Assembly (NCBI RefSeq): GCF_024137025.1
Contig: NZ_JAMYJR010000033.1
Location: forward strand, 124,001-188,000
Reading direction: 5' to 3'
DNA: 64,000 nucleotides
From: Paractinoplanes aksuensis
Lineage (GTDB): Bacteria; Actinomycetota; Actinomycetes; Mycobacteriales; Micromonosporaceae
Part shown: positions 16,251 to 24,338 of the stretch, in pieces
Numbering within the stretch: position 1 is the stretch's first letter
How the letters are laid out: each line of letters begins with the position of its first letter
The notes under the pieces: generated by a model
Seen by the model: the letters and a program-made list of their open reading frames with translations, nothing else
Told to the model about the DNA's origin: nothing
Database searches by the model: none
Program-made: the position numbers and the translations under genes

Positions 16251-17711
16251 TCAACCGCCTTTGATGCCGACGGTCTCCACCTCGGTCGGCTCGTGCGTGT
16301 CGAAGCCGGTGCGGTCCATCGTTCCCCAGACCGCCGGGCGACCGTGCCAGGCCGAGAAAGCCCCCCACACCTGCCACAACGCGAGCAGCTGGCGGTAGCC
16401 GAAGTTCTCGAACACGGCCGCCACCACGCCCCGCAGCATGTCGCTCCAGCGCGGGTACCGATGGAACGACACTTCCTCGATGAAGAGCGCGACCAGACTG
16501 ACGAGCAGGCCGTAGCCGTACGCGACCAGGGCGAACCGCCACGCGAAGCCGATGTCGATCGCGTCCGCCCACAACCCCAGCGGCAACAGGACGAGCGCGG
16601 CCAACTCGACGAACGGCGCCAGCAGCTCGAAAATCAGGTAGTACGGCAGGGCCACCAGCCCGATCCGGCCGTACCGCGGATTGAAGACCATGTGGCGGTG
16701 CTTGGTGAGAATCTCGGCGATCCCCCGATGCCACCGCCGCCGCTGATACCCCAGCACCTTCCAGTTCGACGGCGCCTCACTCCAGCTGACCGGCTCGGCC
16801 ACGAAGATCACGCGGTAGTCGTCCCCCCGGTCGCGCAGGTAGTGATGCAGCCGGACCACCAGCTCGGCGTCCTCCCCGATCGTGTCGTGGGCCATGCCAC
16901 CGATCTGCACGAGCAGGTCCCGCCGGAAAACCCCGAACGCCCCGCTGATCACGACCACGCCCCCCAGCCGCGACCACCCGGTACGGCTCATCAAAAAGGC
17001 GCGCAGGTACTCGACGACCTGGATCCGCACGAGCCAACTGCCAGGCATCCGGACGTCGACCACTCGCCCCGCGACCACCTTGCAGCCATTGGCGATCCGC
17101 ACGACCCCGCCGCAAGCCGCCACCCGCAGCGGATCGTCACCGAACGGCTTGGCCACCGAAAGCAGCGCATCCGGGTCGAGCACGGAATCGGCGTCGACCA
17201 TGCAGACCAGCGGGTGCCGAGCCAAATTGATGCCCACATTGAGGGCGTCGGCCTTACCGCCATTGGTCTTACGCACGACGGTCAGCGCGCCCTGATCCCC
17301 CCGAGGCACATGCACAGACAAAACATGCGACTGATACGGCACTTCAGCCGGCACCACCCGAGGCACTTCGACCAGATCAAAATGCGCCCGCAACTTCTCG
17401 AACGTGTCATCGGTCGACCCGTCATCCACCACCACGATCTCGAACCGTGGATAACGCAACGCCGTCATGGCCTGCACAGCCGGAACAATCCCAGCCCCTT
17501 CGTTGTACGCAGGCACAATCACCGTCACCGGCAGAGTCAACGGACTACGGAACATATCGTCGGCCCCCGCGAACGGCGCCCGGCGCAGATGCTTGGCGAA
17601 CTCGACCGAAGCCAGCACGATCATGATCAGATAGCTGCTGTTCAACGCCACGAAGTACCCGAACACGGCATAGTCGGCGCCCCGCAGCACGCCCAGCACA
17701 ACCTCACGCAC
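16251..17711 (-). CDS. Membrane-bound processive family 2 glycosyltransferase
   Basis: About 486 residues from the GTG at 17711, which has GGAG seven bases upstream. Motifs in order: VIVPAYNEG, the nucleotide-binding DDGSTDD (near residue 97), the DAD metal motif in VCMVDADSVLD (near 170), the acceptor-site GEDAELV and QRRRW (near 323), the signature of processive synthases such as those making poly-N-acetylglucosamine, hyaluronan or cellulose. One helix precedes the catalytic domain and three or four follow it, forming the export channel. It is downstream of the HEAT-repeat gene on the same strand (214 bases, repeat-rich) and may be co-transcribed. The polymer is unknown. Confidence 0.85.
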   Translation of the reverse strand: MREVVLGVLRGADYAVFGYFVALNSSYLIMIVLASVEFAKHLRRAPFAGADDMFRSPLTLPVTVIVPAYNEGAGIVPAVQAMTALRYPRFEIVVVDDGSTDDTFEKLRAHFDLVEVPRVVPAEVPYQSHVLSVHVPRGDQGALTVVRKTNGGKADALNVGINLARHPLVCMVDADSVLDPDALLSVAKPFGDDPLRVAACGGVVRIANGCKVVAGRVVDVRMPGSWLVRIQVVEYLRAFLMSRTGWSRLGGVVVISGAFGVFRRDLLVQIGGMAHDTIGEDAELVVRLHHYLRDRGDDYRVIFVAEPVSWSEAPSNWKVLGYQRRRWHRGIAEILTKHRHMVFNPRYGRIGLVALPYYLIFELLAPFVELAALVLLPLGLWADAIDIGFAWRFALVAYGYGLLVSLVALFIEEVSFHRYPRWSDMLRGVVAAVFENFGYRQLLALWQVWGAFSAWHGRPAVWGTMDRTGFDTHEPTEVETVGIKGG

Positions 17712-17815
17712 CAGTACGCTCCGCTCTCGATCCCACCCCGACCGGCCCGCCCGCGGTCCCACTCCGCCGGGCCGCCCGTCCGCCCGACCACAGCGTCACG
17801 GCACCCGCGCCGGAG

Positions 17816-17942
17816 CGCGGCATCACTGCGCTCCCCCCACCCGCGGGGTCACTGCGCACCCACCGGCGCGGGGTCACTGGGCCCCCGCCCAGGCGCGGGC
17901 CCCTGCGCACCCACCCGCGCGCGGGTCACTGCGCTCCCACCA
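17816..17942. repeat. Degenerate ~25-bp tandem repeats overlapping the 3' end of the HEAT gene
   Basis: About five imperfect units share a core like GCGGGGTCACTGCGCNCCCACC. The right-most unit contains the last codons and stop of the HEAT-repeat gene (minus strand, ...GCGCAGTGA), so the block looks like local amplification of that 3' end into the space before the glycosyltransferase. No coding potential was recognised. Confidence 0.55.
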
Positions 17943-18966
17943 AGTCCGGGTGGAGCAGTGCGAGGGCCTCGCGGCAGTGGTCGTTGTCGCGATCCCGCAG
18001 GGCGGCGACGCCGGGCGGGCCGAGGCGGCGCAAGCTGTGGGCGGCCTCGTGGGCGATCTGGAACTCGCCGTCGTCCAGGTGCGCAGCCAGCGGCGGCACC
18101 GCAGCCGGAGCGCCGAGCGCGCCCAGCGCCCGGGCCGCCGCGGCTCGTAACAGATCAGGATGCGGCGGATCGAGCACATCGATCAGGGGCTGCAGCGCAC
18201 CCCGGGCGCCGAGCCGCCCCAGGTTGGTCGCGGCCGCGACCCGGACGTCCAGCACGTCGTCCTCGGCCAGCACGCGCGCCATCCGCCCGACCGCCCCGGT
18301 CGCCCCGAGCAGGCCGAGCGCATCGAGGCAGACCGCCCGCACCCGCGCGTGCGGATGATCGAGCGCGGCCGACAACGTGACCTCCGCACCCCGCCCCATC
18401 TGCACCAGCGCATGGGTAGCCAGCAGCGACGGCACCGGGTCGCGCAGGTCGAGGCTGGCGATCATCCGCCAGGCCGCCCGGGGCTCCCCGATCCGCCCCA
18501 GCGCCCGCACGGCCACCACCCGCACCTCATGGTCGCGGTCGGTGAGCAGCTCACACAGGCCGGGCACGGCCTCCCGCAACTCGAGGTCACCGAGCAACTG
18601 AGCCGCCCGGGCCCGCCGCACAGCACTGCGCGCGTGCAACTCCCCCAGCGCGGCCCGAGCCGCCCCCCGATGCAGGAACACCGAGACGAGCGCGGCATGG
18701 GCATCCCCACGGAGCTTCCCCAGCAGCCCGAGCGCGGCCGGCAACGCCGCCCGCCAAGCATCGTCGGGGATGGCGATCAGGCCCTCGCTGCCCTCTTCAC
18801 CGTTCTCGGCCACGAACGCCAGCAACGCCCGGCGAGGCCCGGCCGCCAACGAGGCCCGGCGCTTGGCCCGCACCCGCCGCCCGACCCGGACAACCACGAT
18901 GCCGGCCGCCGTGCCGACAAGAACGCCCAGCAGAACCAGGATGGCGACGCCAAAAACCGCGAACAC
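17926..18966 (-). CDS. Membrane-anchored HEAT-repeat protein
   Basis: About 346 residues from the GTG at 18966, which follows a strong GGAGGGGG ribosome site; longer versions would translate the CCCCG repeat and are rejected. The N-terminus is one membrane helix (FGVAILVLLGVLVGTAAGIVV) followed by a basic stretch. The rest is a series of about six HEAT repeats, for example DRDHEVRVVAVRALGRIG, LDHPHARVRAVCLDALGLLG and EDDVLDVRVAAATNLGRLG. Such proteins act as scaffolds. Its position immediately upstream of a processive GT2 suggests assembly or regulation of an exopolysaccharide machine, as HEAT proteins paired with GT2 enzymes are seen in actinobacteria; this is inference. A six-site operator-like array lies upstream. 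Confidence 0.75.
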   Translation of the reverse strand: MFAVFGVAILVLLGVLVGTAAGIVVVRVGRRVRAKRRASLAAGPRRALLAFVAENGEEGSEGLIAIPDDAWRAALPAALGLLGKLRGDAHAALVSVFLHRGAARAALGELHARSAVRRARAAQLLGDLELREAVPGLCELLTDRDHEVRVVAVRALGRIGEPRAAWRMIASLDLRDPVPSLLATHALVQMGRGAEVTLSAALDHPHARVRAVCLDALGLLGATGAVGRMARVLAEDDVLDVRVAAATNLGRLGARGALQPLIDVLDPPHPDLLRAAAARALGALGAPAAVPPLAAHLDDGEFQIAHEAAHSLRRLGPPGVAALRDRDNDHCREALALLHPDLVGAQ

Positions 18967-19004
18967 CGCCCACCCCCTCCGCGCCCTCGCCCCGCCTCGC
19001 CCAG

Positions 19005-19037
19005 CCCCGCCCCGCCCCGCCCCGCCCCGCCCCGCCC
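19005..19037. repeat. CCCCG pentanucleotide repeat (six units plus partial)
   Basis: Six perfect CCCCG units at 19005-19034 plus CCC, located 39 bases upstream of the HEAT gene GTG and between that start and the operator array. Simple repeats of this kind can change length by slippage and so alter promoter or 5' UTR geometry; nothing shows that it does so here. Confidence 0.7.
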
Positions 19038-19039
19038 AC

Positions 19040-19214
19040 GAGACGATCCGCCTCACTTCGCACCACCGCCGAAACGAACCGTGCCGTCTCACGCCACCGC
19101 CGAAACGAACCGTGCCGTCTCACGCCACCGCCGAAACGAACCGTCTCGTCTCACGCCGTGGCGGGACGATCCGTCTCGTCTCGTTCTGCTTGTCGGAACG
19201 ACACGTTTCGTCTC
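19040..19214. promoter_or_regulatory. Array of six phased operator-like sites (GRRACGA-N6-TCGTCTC)
   Basis: Six 20-bp semi-palindromes start at 19040, 19071, 19102, 19133, 19163 and 19195, spaced 31, 31, 31, 30 and 32 bp, close to three helical turns. The best copy (19133) is GAAACGA-N6-TCGTCTC; others have one or two changes, the most degenerate being 19040 (right half TCACTTC). Three are embedded in a near-identical 31-bp direct repeat. They lie upstream of the HEAT/GT2 genes. The same half-sites with the same 6-bp spacing form perfect palindromes around the TetR gene near 33.5 kb. An AT-rich TATATT (minus strand, 19242-19247) just beyond the array could be a -10, which would place the sites over the transcribed leader. 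Stretch 18967-19275 contains no gene. Confidence 0.6.
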
Positions 19215-19275
19215 GGCAGGCGGGCGCAGGCCGATGCGAGAAATATATCCGTTTTGTGGGTCTGCGAGTCTGCGT

Positions 19276-20901
19276 TCAGTCGGTGCGGGCGGCCTCGGAG
19301 TCGGCCTCGGAGTGGGCCAGGCGTTCGGCGTGCCAGGCGTGGCCGGGGTTGCCCTCGCCCTCGCACTCCGGGTCGTCGTCGTCCTCGTAGGCGCTCGGGG
19401 TCTCGCGGGCGGCGAGGTCGGCCGGGAGCCGGACGGTGATCGTGGTGCCCGTGTTCTCGGACGAGGCGACGTCGATCGTGCCGCCGTGGTTGTCGATGAT
19501 CGTGCGGGCGATGGCCAGGCCCAGCCCCGTGCCCGGAATCGCCTGCTTGATCGCGTTGGTGGCCCGGAAGAACCGGCCGAACAGCGCCTGCTGCTCCTCG
19601 GCCGGGATGCCCATGCCCGTGTCGGCCACCTCCAGCACCGCCTGATGCCCGCGGCGCTCGGCGTGGACCGTCACCGTGCCCTCGGCCGGGGTGAACTTCA
19701 CGGCGTTGGTCAGCAGGTTGTCGAGCACGCGGTCGAGTTGCGCGCCATCACCTCGTACGGGAAGGGGCCCCCGCACGTCCAGATGCAGGACCACCGCGTT
19801 CTTGGCCGCGACCGGGCCGATCGCCACCAGGGCCCGGTCGATGACCTTGGCGAAGTCGAGCGGGGTACGGTCGCTGCCGTAGCCGCCCGTCTCGATCTTC
19901 GAGAGCGTCAGCATGTCCTCGACCAGGTCGCGCAGGCGCCGCGTGTTGCGCGAGATGACGTCGAGCATCCGCCGCTGGGCATCGCTCAGATCGTCGGGAC
20001 CGCTGTCCCGCAGCAGCTCCAGATAGCCGGAAATGCTGGTCAGCGGCGTGCGCAGTTCGTGCGACACGGTCGACATGAAGTCGGTCTTGACCGTGTCCAG
20101 GGCCTGCAGGCGCGCCGTGACCTCCTCCTCGTGGCGGCGGATGGCCTCGCTCTGCCCGGCCGCCGCGTTCACCGCCTCGGCCAGGGCCCGGATCTCGGCC
20201 GGCCCGGCCGCGGGATCGGCCCGGGCGTTGAGTTCCCCTTCCCGTACGCGGCCCAGCGTCTCGACGACCGCGCCGAGCGGCCGGGTGAGGCGGCGCGTGG
20301 TGCGCACAGCCGTCAGCACAGCGCCCGCCGCCGCGGCCAGGGTGAGCACCGAGACGACCGCGATCGCGACCCCCTGCAGCGTGCCGACCTGCGCCCGCAG
20401 ATCGGCCGACCGACCCTCGAGCGTGAGCCGGAGCTCGTCGTTGACCGTGCCGAAGGCCTGGAAGAGCGTGGTGCCACGCTCGGCGTAGCGGGCCGCGGCG
20501 GCGCTCCGGGGCGGTTCGAGACGCTGCTCCTCGGCGTTGGCCCACCACCCGTCGGCCCGCGCGATCTGGACGGCGGCCGACGAGGCGTGCCGCTCCCCGC
20601 TCAACCGGCGCAGCTCGTCCCCGGCCACCGCGTAGTCGCTACGGGCCAGGTAGTACGTGTCGAGCATCCGCTCGTCGCCGGTCAGCAGATAGCCCCGCAG
20701 CCCGCGCTGGGCGTCGGTGAGCACAGCGCGCACCTCAGCGTTGGCCAGCTGCAACGGTTGCACCTCGTCGGTGAGCTGCTGCACGACCTGCCGCTCGATC
20801 AGCACGGCGGCCAGTTCCGCCGCCCCCGAGCCGACGATGAGCACCACCAGAACCGCGAAGGCCCGGCTCAGCAGCCGCCCGACGGACCCTTCACGTCGCA
20901 T
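19276..20901 (-). CDS. Sensor histidine kinase with CHASE3-type extracellular domain
   Basis: A 541-residue kinase. A first membrane helix (14-34), an extracytoplasmic helical CHASE3-like domain (about 40-180, with RGYLLTGDERMLDTYY), a second helix (183-203), a HAMP domain, then HisKA with VSHELRTPLTS (His near 283) and HATPase_c (NLLTNAVKFTP, ADTGMGIP, GTGLGLAI). The C-terminus ends in an acidic tail, EDDDDPECEGEGN. The single-domain response regulator gene lies 30 bases upstream on the same strand, so the two form a pair. The stimulus is unknown. Confidence 0.9.
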   Translation of the reverse strand: MRREGSVGRLLSRAFAVLVVLIVGSGAAELAAVLIERQVVQQLTDEVQPLQLANAEVRAVLTDAQRGLRGYLLTGDERMLDTYYLARSDYAVAGDELRRLSGERHASSAAVQIARADGWWANAEEQRLEPPRSAAAARYAERGTTLFQAFGTVNDELRLTLEGRSADLRAQVGTLQGVAIAVVSVLTLAAAAGAVLTAVRTTRRLTRPLGAVVETLGRVREGELNARADPAAGPAEIRALAEAVNAAAGQSEAIRRHEEEVTARLQALDTVKTDFMSTVSHELRTPLTSISGYLELLRDSGPDDLSDAQRRMLDVISRNTRRLRDLVEDMLTLSKIETGGYGSDRTPLDFAKVIDRALVAIGPVAAKNAVVLHLDVRGPLPVRGDGAQLDRVLDNLLTNAVKFTPAEGTVTVHAERRGHQAVLEVADTGMGIPAEEQQALFGRFFRATNAIKQAIPGTGLGLAIARTIIDNHGGTIDVASSENTGTTITVRLPADLAARETPSAYEDDDDPECEGEGNPGHAWHAERLAHSEADSEAARTD

Positions 20902-20931
20902 CGTCCCGACGCGCGCCCGGCCGGCCGGCCC

Positions 20932-21306
20932 TCACGCCCGGGCCCGGCTCAGCAGGGCCTGGATGCGGGAGACCAGTTCGCGGGGGCTGAAGGGTTTGGT
21001 CACGTAGTCGTCGGCGCCCGCGCTGAACCCGCCCTCGACGTCCTGCTCCTGCACACGCGCGGTCAACATGATGATCAGGATCCCGGCGGTGGCCGGGTCG
21101 GACCGCAGCATCCGGCACACGTCGATCCCGGACAGGCCCGGCATGGACACGTCGAGCACCGCCAGCGTCGGCTGCCGGCTGCGCGCCTGTTCGACCGCGG
21201 TCTGCCCGTCCTCGACGGCGATCACCTCGAAGCCGGCCTGCTCCAGCTTGAACGCCACGAGGTCGCGGATGTCGGCGTCGTCATCGGCGACCAGGACCAC
21301 CGTCAC
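20932..21306 (-). CDS. Single-domain response regulator (CheY-like receiver only)
   Basis: A 124-residue receiver domain beginning with GTG at 21306 (VTVVLVADDDADI). Conserved residues: the acidic DDD pair near 8-10, the phospho-acceptor Asp in LAVLDVSMPGLSG (near 52), the threonine in IIMLTAR and the lysine in DDYVTKPFSP. It has no DNA-binding domain, so output must go through protein contacts or phosphotransfer. It is encoded directly upstream of the CHASE3 histidine kinase on the same strand. Confidence 0.9.
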   Translation of the reverse strand: MTVVLVADDDADIRDLVAFKLEQAGFEVIAVEDGQTAVEQARSRQPTLAVLDVSMPGLSGIDVCRMLRSDPATAGILIIMLTARVQEQDVEGGFSAGADDYVTKPFSPRELVSRIQALLSRARA

Positions 21307-21498
21307 GGCACTCTCCCTCGGTTGTCTGCGCAGTCGCTACTTATCGGGACCATATCCGGTTAGTCCGGGTTGTGAGGCCGCTCCACGAATGCCGAGGTTT
21401 GTGCAACTGATGCGCACCCGGCACGCAGCAGAGCTGCATCCACGCTCGGGTCTCCTGGATGGCAGGCCCCACTTGCACAGCCCAGCAGGAGGTTTCCG

Positions 21499-21729
21499 AT
21501 GAACACGGTCCTCGACTCCATCCGCTCCGAGGCGCTTTTCGCCTCGACCCTGCAGCGCTCGCAGAGCCCCACACCCGAACTGATCCGGGAGGCCGTGACA
21601 GCCACGGTCGACCGTCTCGGCGAGGCCCGTTGCGCCGAGGTCGTGGCCCAGGAGTTCGGCGAGCACCCGGACTGCGCCCTCGGCCGGATGCGCTGGGCCC
21701 TCCGGGCTGTGCGCTCGGCCTTCGCCTGA
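21499..21729 (+). CDS. Small conserved-looking protein of unknown function (76 residues)
   Basis: The ATG at 21499 is preceded by a strong AGGAGG at good spacing, making translation very likely. The sequence is mainly helical (LIREAVTATVDRLGEARCAE, then MRWALRAVRSAFA) with no membrane segment or recognised domain. It is divergent from the response regulator gene and lies just upstream of the trp leader, separated by a GC-rich stretch (21730-21750) that could terminate it. Not recognised. Confidence 0.7.
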   Translation: MNTVLDSIRSEALFASTLQRSQSPTPELIREAVTATVDRLGEARCAEVVAQEFGEHPDCALGRMRWALRAVRSAFA

Positions 21730-21803
21730 CCCCCGGCCCCCGGGCGGGGGAAATGTGGGACAGGGGTGGTGCGGACTCGACCGGCCCGCCTAAGCTCGGC
21801 CGC

Positions 21804-21839
21804 ATGCTGCACGCGCGAAGGAACTGGTGGCCCGCCTGA
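21804..21839 (+). CDS. trpL: Tryptophan leader peptide with tandem Trp codons
   Basis: An 11-codon frame ATG...TGA encodes MLHARRNWWPA. The RNWWPA core closely resembles known actinobacterial trp leader peptides, which carry two or three tandem tryptophans followed by Ala/Pro. It lies 108 bases upstream of the anthranilate synthase start and immediately before mutually exclusive hairpins, so stalling at the two TGG codons (21825-21830) when charged tRNA-Trp is scarce would control transcription. No strong ribosome site is visible before the ATG. Confidence 0.85.
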   Translation: MLHARRNWWPA

Positions 21840-21900
21840 CCGGCGGACCCCACGCGCGTTGACACCCACGCGGCCGCCTCCCGAGGCGGCCGCTTCTGCA
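21840..21900 (+). promoter_or_regulatory. trp attenuator: terminator hairpin with overlapping antiterminator
   Basis: Terminator: a perfect 10-bp stem, GCGGCCGCCT (21870-21879) with AGGCGGCCGC (21884-21893), 4-nt loop, followed by TTCT. Antiterminator: CGCGT (21855-21859) with ACGCG (21868-21872), which uses the first bases of the terminator's 5' arm, so the two cannot coexist. An upstream CCGCC/GGCGG pairing (21832-21846) spans the leader stop and would compete with the antiterminator when the ribosome finishes the leader. The arrangement fits classical ribosome-mediated attenuation of the downstream trpEG. Confidence 0.75.
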
Positions 21901-21946
21901 TGGTCGAGCCTCGGTCGGCGCCGCCGAGACCCGGAAGAGGACCACC

Positions 21947-23764
21947 ATGCAACCCTTCGCCCTGCTCCACCGTGACGGCGCCGACCACGTCGAGGTGCTG
22001 ACCGGCGACGTCGTGACCGTCGCCGCCCTCGACGACATCCCGCTGCACCGCGGCCGCCCCACGCTGGCGGTGATCCCCTACCGCCAGATCACCGAGCGCG
22101 GCTTCGACTGCGTCGACGACGGCGCGCCCCTCGAATGCCTGATCGTGCGGGAGTCGCGCCGGGAACCGCTCGACGCCTTCCCGCCCGGCCCGCTCAGCCT
22201 CAGCGGCGGCGGCTTCGACCTCTCCGACGACGAGTACGGCGCGATCGTCGAGGACGTGCTGCGCGACGAGATCGGCCACGGCGAGGGCGCCAACTTCGTC
22301 ATCCACCGCGTCTACCAGGCCCGGGTCGAGGGCGACCCGATCGCCGCCGCCCGCTCCGCCTTCGGTCGCCTGCTCGCCGCCGAACAGGGCACCTACTGGA
22401 CGTTCCTCGTGCACACGGGCACCCGCACGCTGGTCGGGGCCACGCCGGAACGGCACGTCAGCGTGGCCGACGGCATCACGATGATGAACCCGATCAGCGG
22501 CACCTTCCGCAACGGCTCGGGCCGCCTGCTCGACTTCCTGCGGGACCCGAAGGAGGTCGAGGAGCTCTACATGGTGCTGGACGAGGAGCTCAAGATGATG
22601 GCGACGGTGGCCGAGCACGGCGGCCAGGTGGCCGGCCCCTACCTGAAGCAGATGACCCACCTGACCCACACCGAATACCTGCTGGCCGGCCGCGGCTCGC
22701 TGGACGTGCGCGACGTGCTGCGCGAGACCATGTTCGCCCCGACGGTGACCGGCAGCCCGATCGAGAACGCCTGCCGCGTGATCGCCCGCCACGAACAGCG
22801 GGGCCGCCGCTACTACGCCGGCGTGCTGGCCCTGCTCGACCACGACGACCAGGGCCGCCAATCGCTGGACGCGCCCATCCTGATCCGCACGGCCGAGATC
22901 TCCCCCGACGGTGAGCTGCGGGTGCCGGTCGGCGCCACTCTCGTCCGCCACTCGACCGCGGCCGGCGAGGTGGGCGAGACCCACACCAAGGCGGCCGGCA
23001 TCCTGGCCGCGCTCGGCGCCGTCCCGGCGCGACCCGCCCCCGCGCGCACCGAGGCCGAATCGCCCGAGGTGCAGGCCGCCCTGGCCGCCCGCAACACCGA
23101 CCTGGCCCGCTTCTGGCTCGACTCGCGGGAGCCGGGCGCCCTGACCGTCCCCGCCCTGGCCGGCCGGACCGCCGTCATCGTCGACGGCGAGGACACCTTC
23201 ACCGCGATGCTGGCCCACCAACTGCGCGCCCTGGGCCTGACCGTCACCGTCCGCCCCTGGACCGCCCTGCCCCACCCCGACGTCGCCGCGGCCGACCTGC
23301 TGGTGGCCGGGCCCGGGCCGGGCGACCCGGGCGACACGCACGACCCGAAGATGGTGGCGCTGCGGGACCTGATCGGCACCCGCCTGGCCGAGCGCCGGCC
23401 GCTGCTGGCCGTCTGTCTGGGCCACCAGATCCTGGCCGGCCTGCTCGGCCTGGCCCTGCACCGCCGCGACTCCCCCTACCAGGGCCTGGCCCGCGAGGTG
23501 GATCTCTTCGGCACCCCGCGCCGGGTCGGCTTCTATTCGAGCTTCACCGCGCTGGCCGCCCAGGACGAGCTGCGCACCGCCCACGGCCGGGTCGAGATCG
23601 CCCGCGACCCCGTCGATTCGGCCGTCCACGCGCTGCGGGGCCCGGCCTTCGCCGGCTTGCAGTTCCACCCCGAATCCGTGCTGAGCCGCGACGGCGTGGC
23701 CGTGCTGACGGATCTCCTGAATCAATTGATGGCCGACGTGATTAGCCCCGCCACGAACGGGTAG
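21947..23764 (+). CDS. trpEG: Anthranilate synthase, fused TrpE-TrpG type
   Basis: A 605-residue two-domain protein. Residues 1-365 are the chorismate-binding catalytic domain (PISGTFRNGSGR, HLTHTEYLLAG and VTGSPIENACRVI). Residues 400-600 are a class I glutamine amidotransferase with the catalytic cysteine in AVCLGHQILAG and His/Glu in LQFHPESVLS. It converts chorismate and glutamine to anthranilate, the first step of tryptophan synthesis. The fold is the PhzE-like fusion, so aminodeoxyisochorismate or secondary-metabolite anthranilate synthesis is the alternative; the Trp leader and attenuator upstream argue for anthranilate. No other trp gene is in the window. Confidence 0.85.
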   Translation: MQPFALLHRDGADHVEVLTGDVVTVAALDDIPLHRGRPTLAVIPYRQITERGFDCVDDGAPLECLIVRESRREPLDAFPPGPLSLSGGGFDLSDDEYGAIVEDVLRDEIGHGEGANFVIHRVYQARVEGDPIAAARSAFGRLLAAEQGTYWTFLVHTGTRTLVGATPERHVSVADGITMMNPISGTFRNGSGRLLDFLRDPKEVEELYMVLDEELKMMATVAEHGGQVAGPYLKQMTHLTHTEYLLAGRGSLDVRDVLRETMFAPTVTGSPIENACRVIARHEQRGRRYYAGVLALLDHDDQGRQSLDAPILIRTAEISPDGELRVPVGATLVRHSTAAGEVGETHTKAAGILAALGAVPARPAPARTEAESPEVQAALAARNTDLARFWLDSREPGALTVPALAGRTAVIVDGEDTFTAMLAHQLRALGLTVTVRPWTALPHPDVAAADLLVAGPGPGDPGDTHDPKMVALRDLIGTRLAERRPLLAVCLGHQILAGLLGLALHRRDSPYQGLAREVDLFGTPRRVGFYSSFTALAAQDELRTAHGRVEIARDPVDSAVHALRGPAFAGLQFHPESVLSRDGVAVLTDLLNQLMADVISPATNG

Positions 23765-23840
23765 CGAAGAGGGTTGCCGGTGGTTCAAGGGGATCGAGAG
23801 CCTCCGCTTGGGCCACCGGCCCCGCTCGCCCGGCGAGCGC

Positions 23841-24338
23841 TCAACCGGCGAGGACATCATCGAGCACCGCCACGAGTTGGTCGGGTCGTTCGAAGAGGGC
23901 GGTGTGACCGGCGCCGGGCACGACGGTCAGCTTCTTGCTCGGTGCCCGCAATCGCGCATACCAATCGTCGAAGAGCACCCGGAGCCCGCGCATCTCGTTG
24001 CCGCCCAGGTAGAACCAGGCCGGCACGGGCAGGCTCGGCGCGTCGCGGCGAAGGTCGATCCCCTGCATCCGCGGATAGAGGACGCTCCACGTGTCGAGGA
24101 TGGCGTTCAGCACGTGCGCCTTCTGGAGCAGCGTGTATTCGTCGACCCCCACCCCGAAGCTGGGCGCCCGCTGCCCGTACGCCTGAGCCTCGTACGTCAT
24201 GATCGGCTCGTAGCCCCAGACGTCGGGGTACGGCGGCGGGCCCAGCGCGGTCATCTGCCGGACTGGCACCAATAGCACCGGCCGACCCGCCGGCCGCGGC
24301 AAAGCAGGACACGGCGCGGGCTGGGACCGAGTGATCAA
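23841..24338 (-). pseudogene. Alpha/beta hydrolase fragment (C-terminal half only)
   Basis: The frame encodes an alpha/beta hydrolase cap and C-terminus: ALGPPPYPDVWGYEPIMTYE, then VPAWFYLGGNEMRGL and the catalytic histidine region VVPGAGHTALFERPDQ. The N-terminal half, with the oxyanion loop and the GxSxG nucleophile elbow, is absent; the residues before TALGPPPYP are low-complexity and belong to no hydrolase. It therefore cannot be catalytic. The truncation abuts the equally truncated LuxR-type gene on the other strand, so a single deletion across a divergent pair is the simplest explanation. Confidence 0.7.

Noticed and set aside
16251..17711. Naming the GT2 as cellulose or hyaluronan synthase
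   Set aside because: The motifs show a processive GT2 only; no PilZ domain or accessory genes identify the polymer.
18967..19092. N-terminal extension of the HEAT protein (Gly/Ala/Arg repeats)
   Set aside because: It is translation of the CCCCG repeat; a strong ribosome site and GTG at 18966 give the natural start at a membrane helix.
19040..19152. CRISPR-like appearance of the regular 31-bp repeats
   Set aside because: The repeats are contiguous, without unique spacers, no cas gene is present, and the copies share TetR-like half-sites rather than CRISPR structure.
15261..21363. Very long plus-strand frames opposite the hydrolase, GT2, HEAT and kinase genes
   Set aside because: Antisense shadows; no recognisable domains or ribosome sites, and they run through the operator array and repeats.
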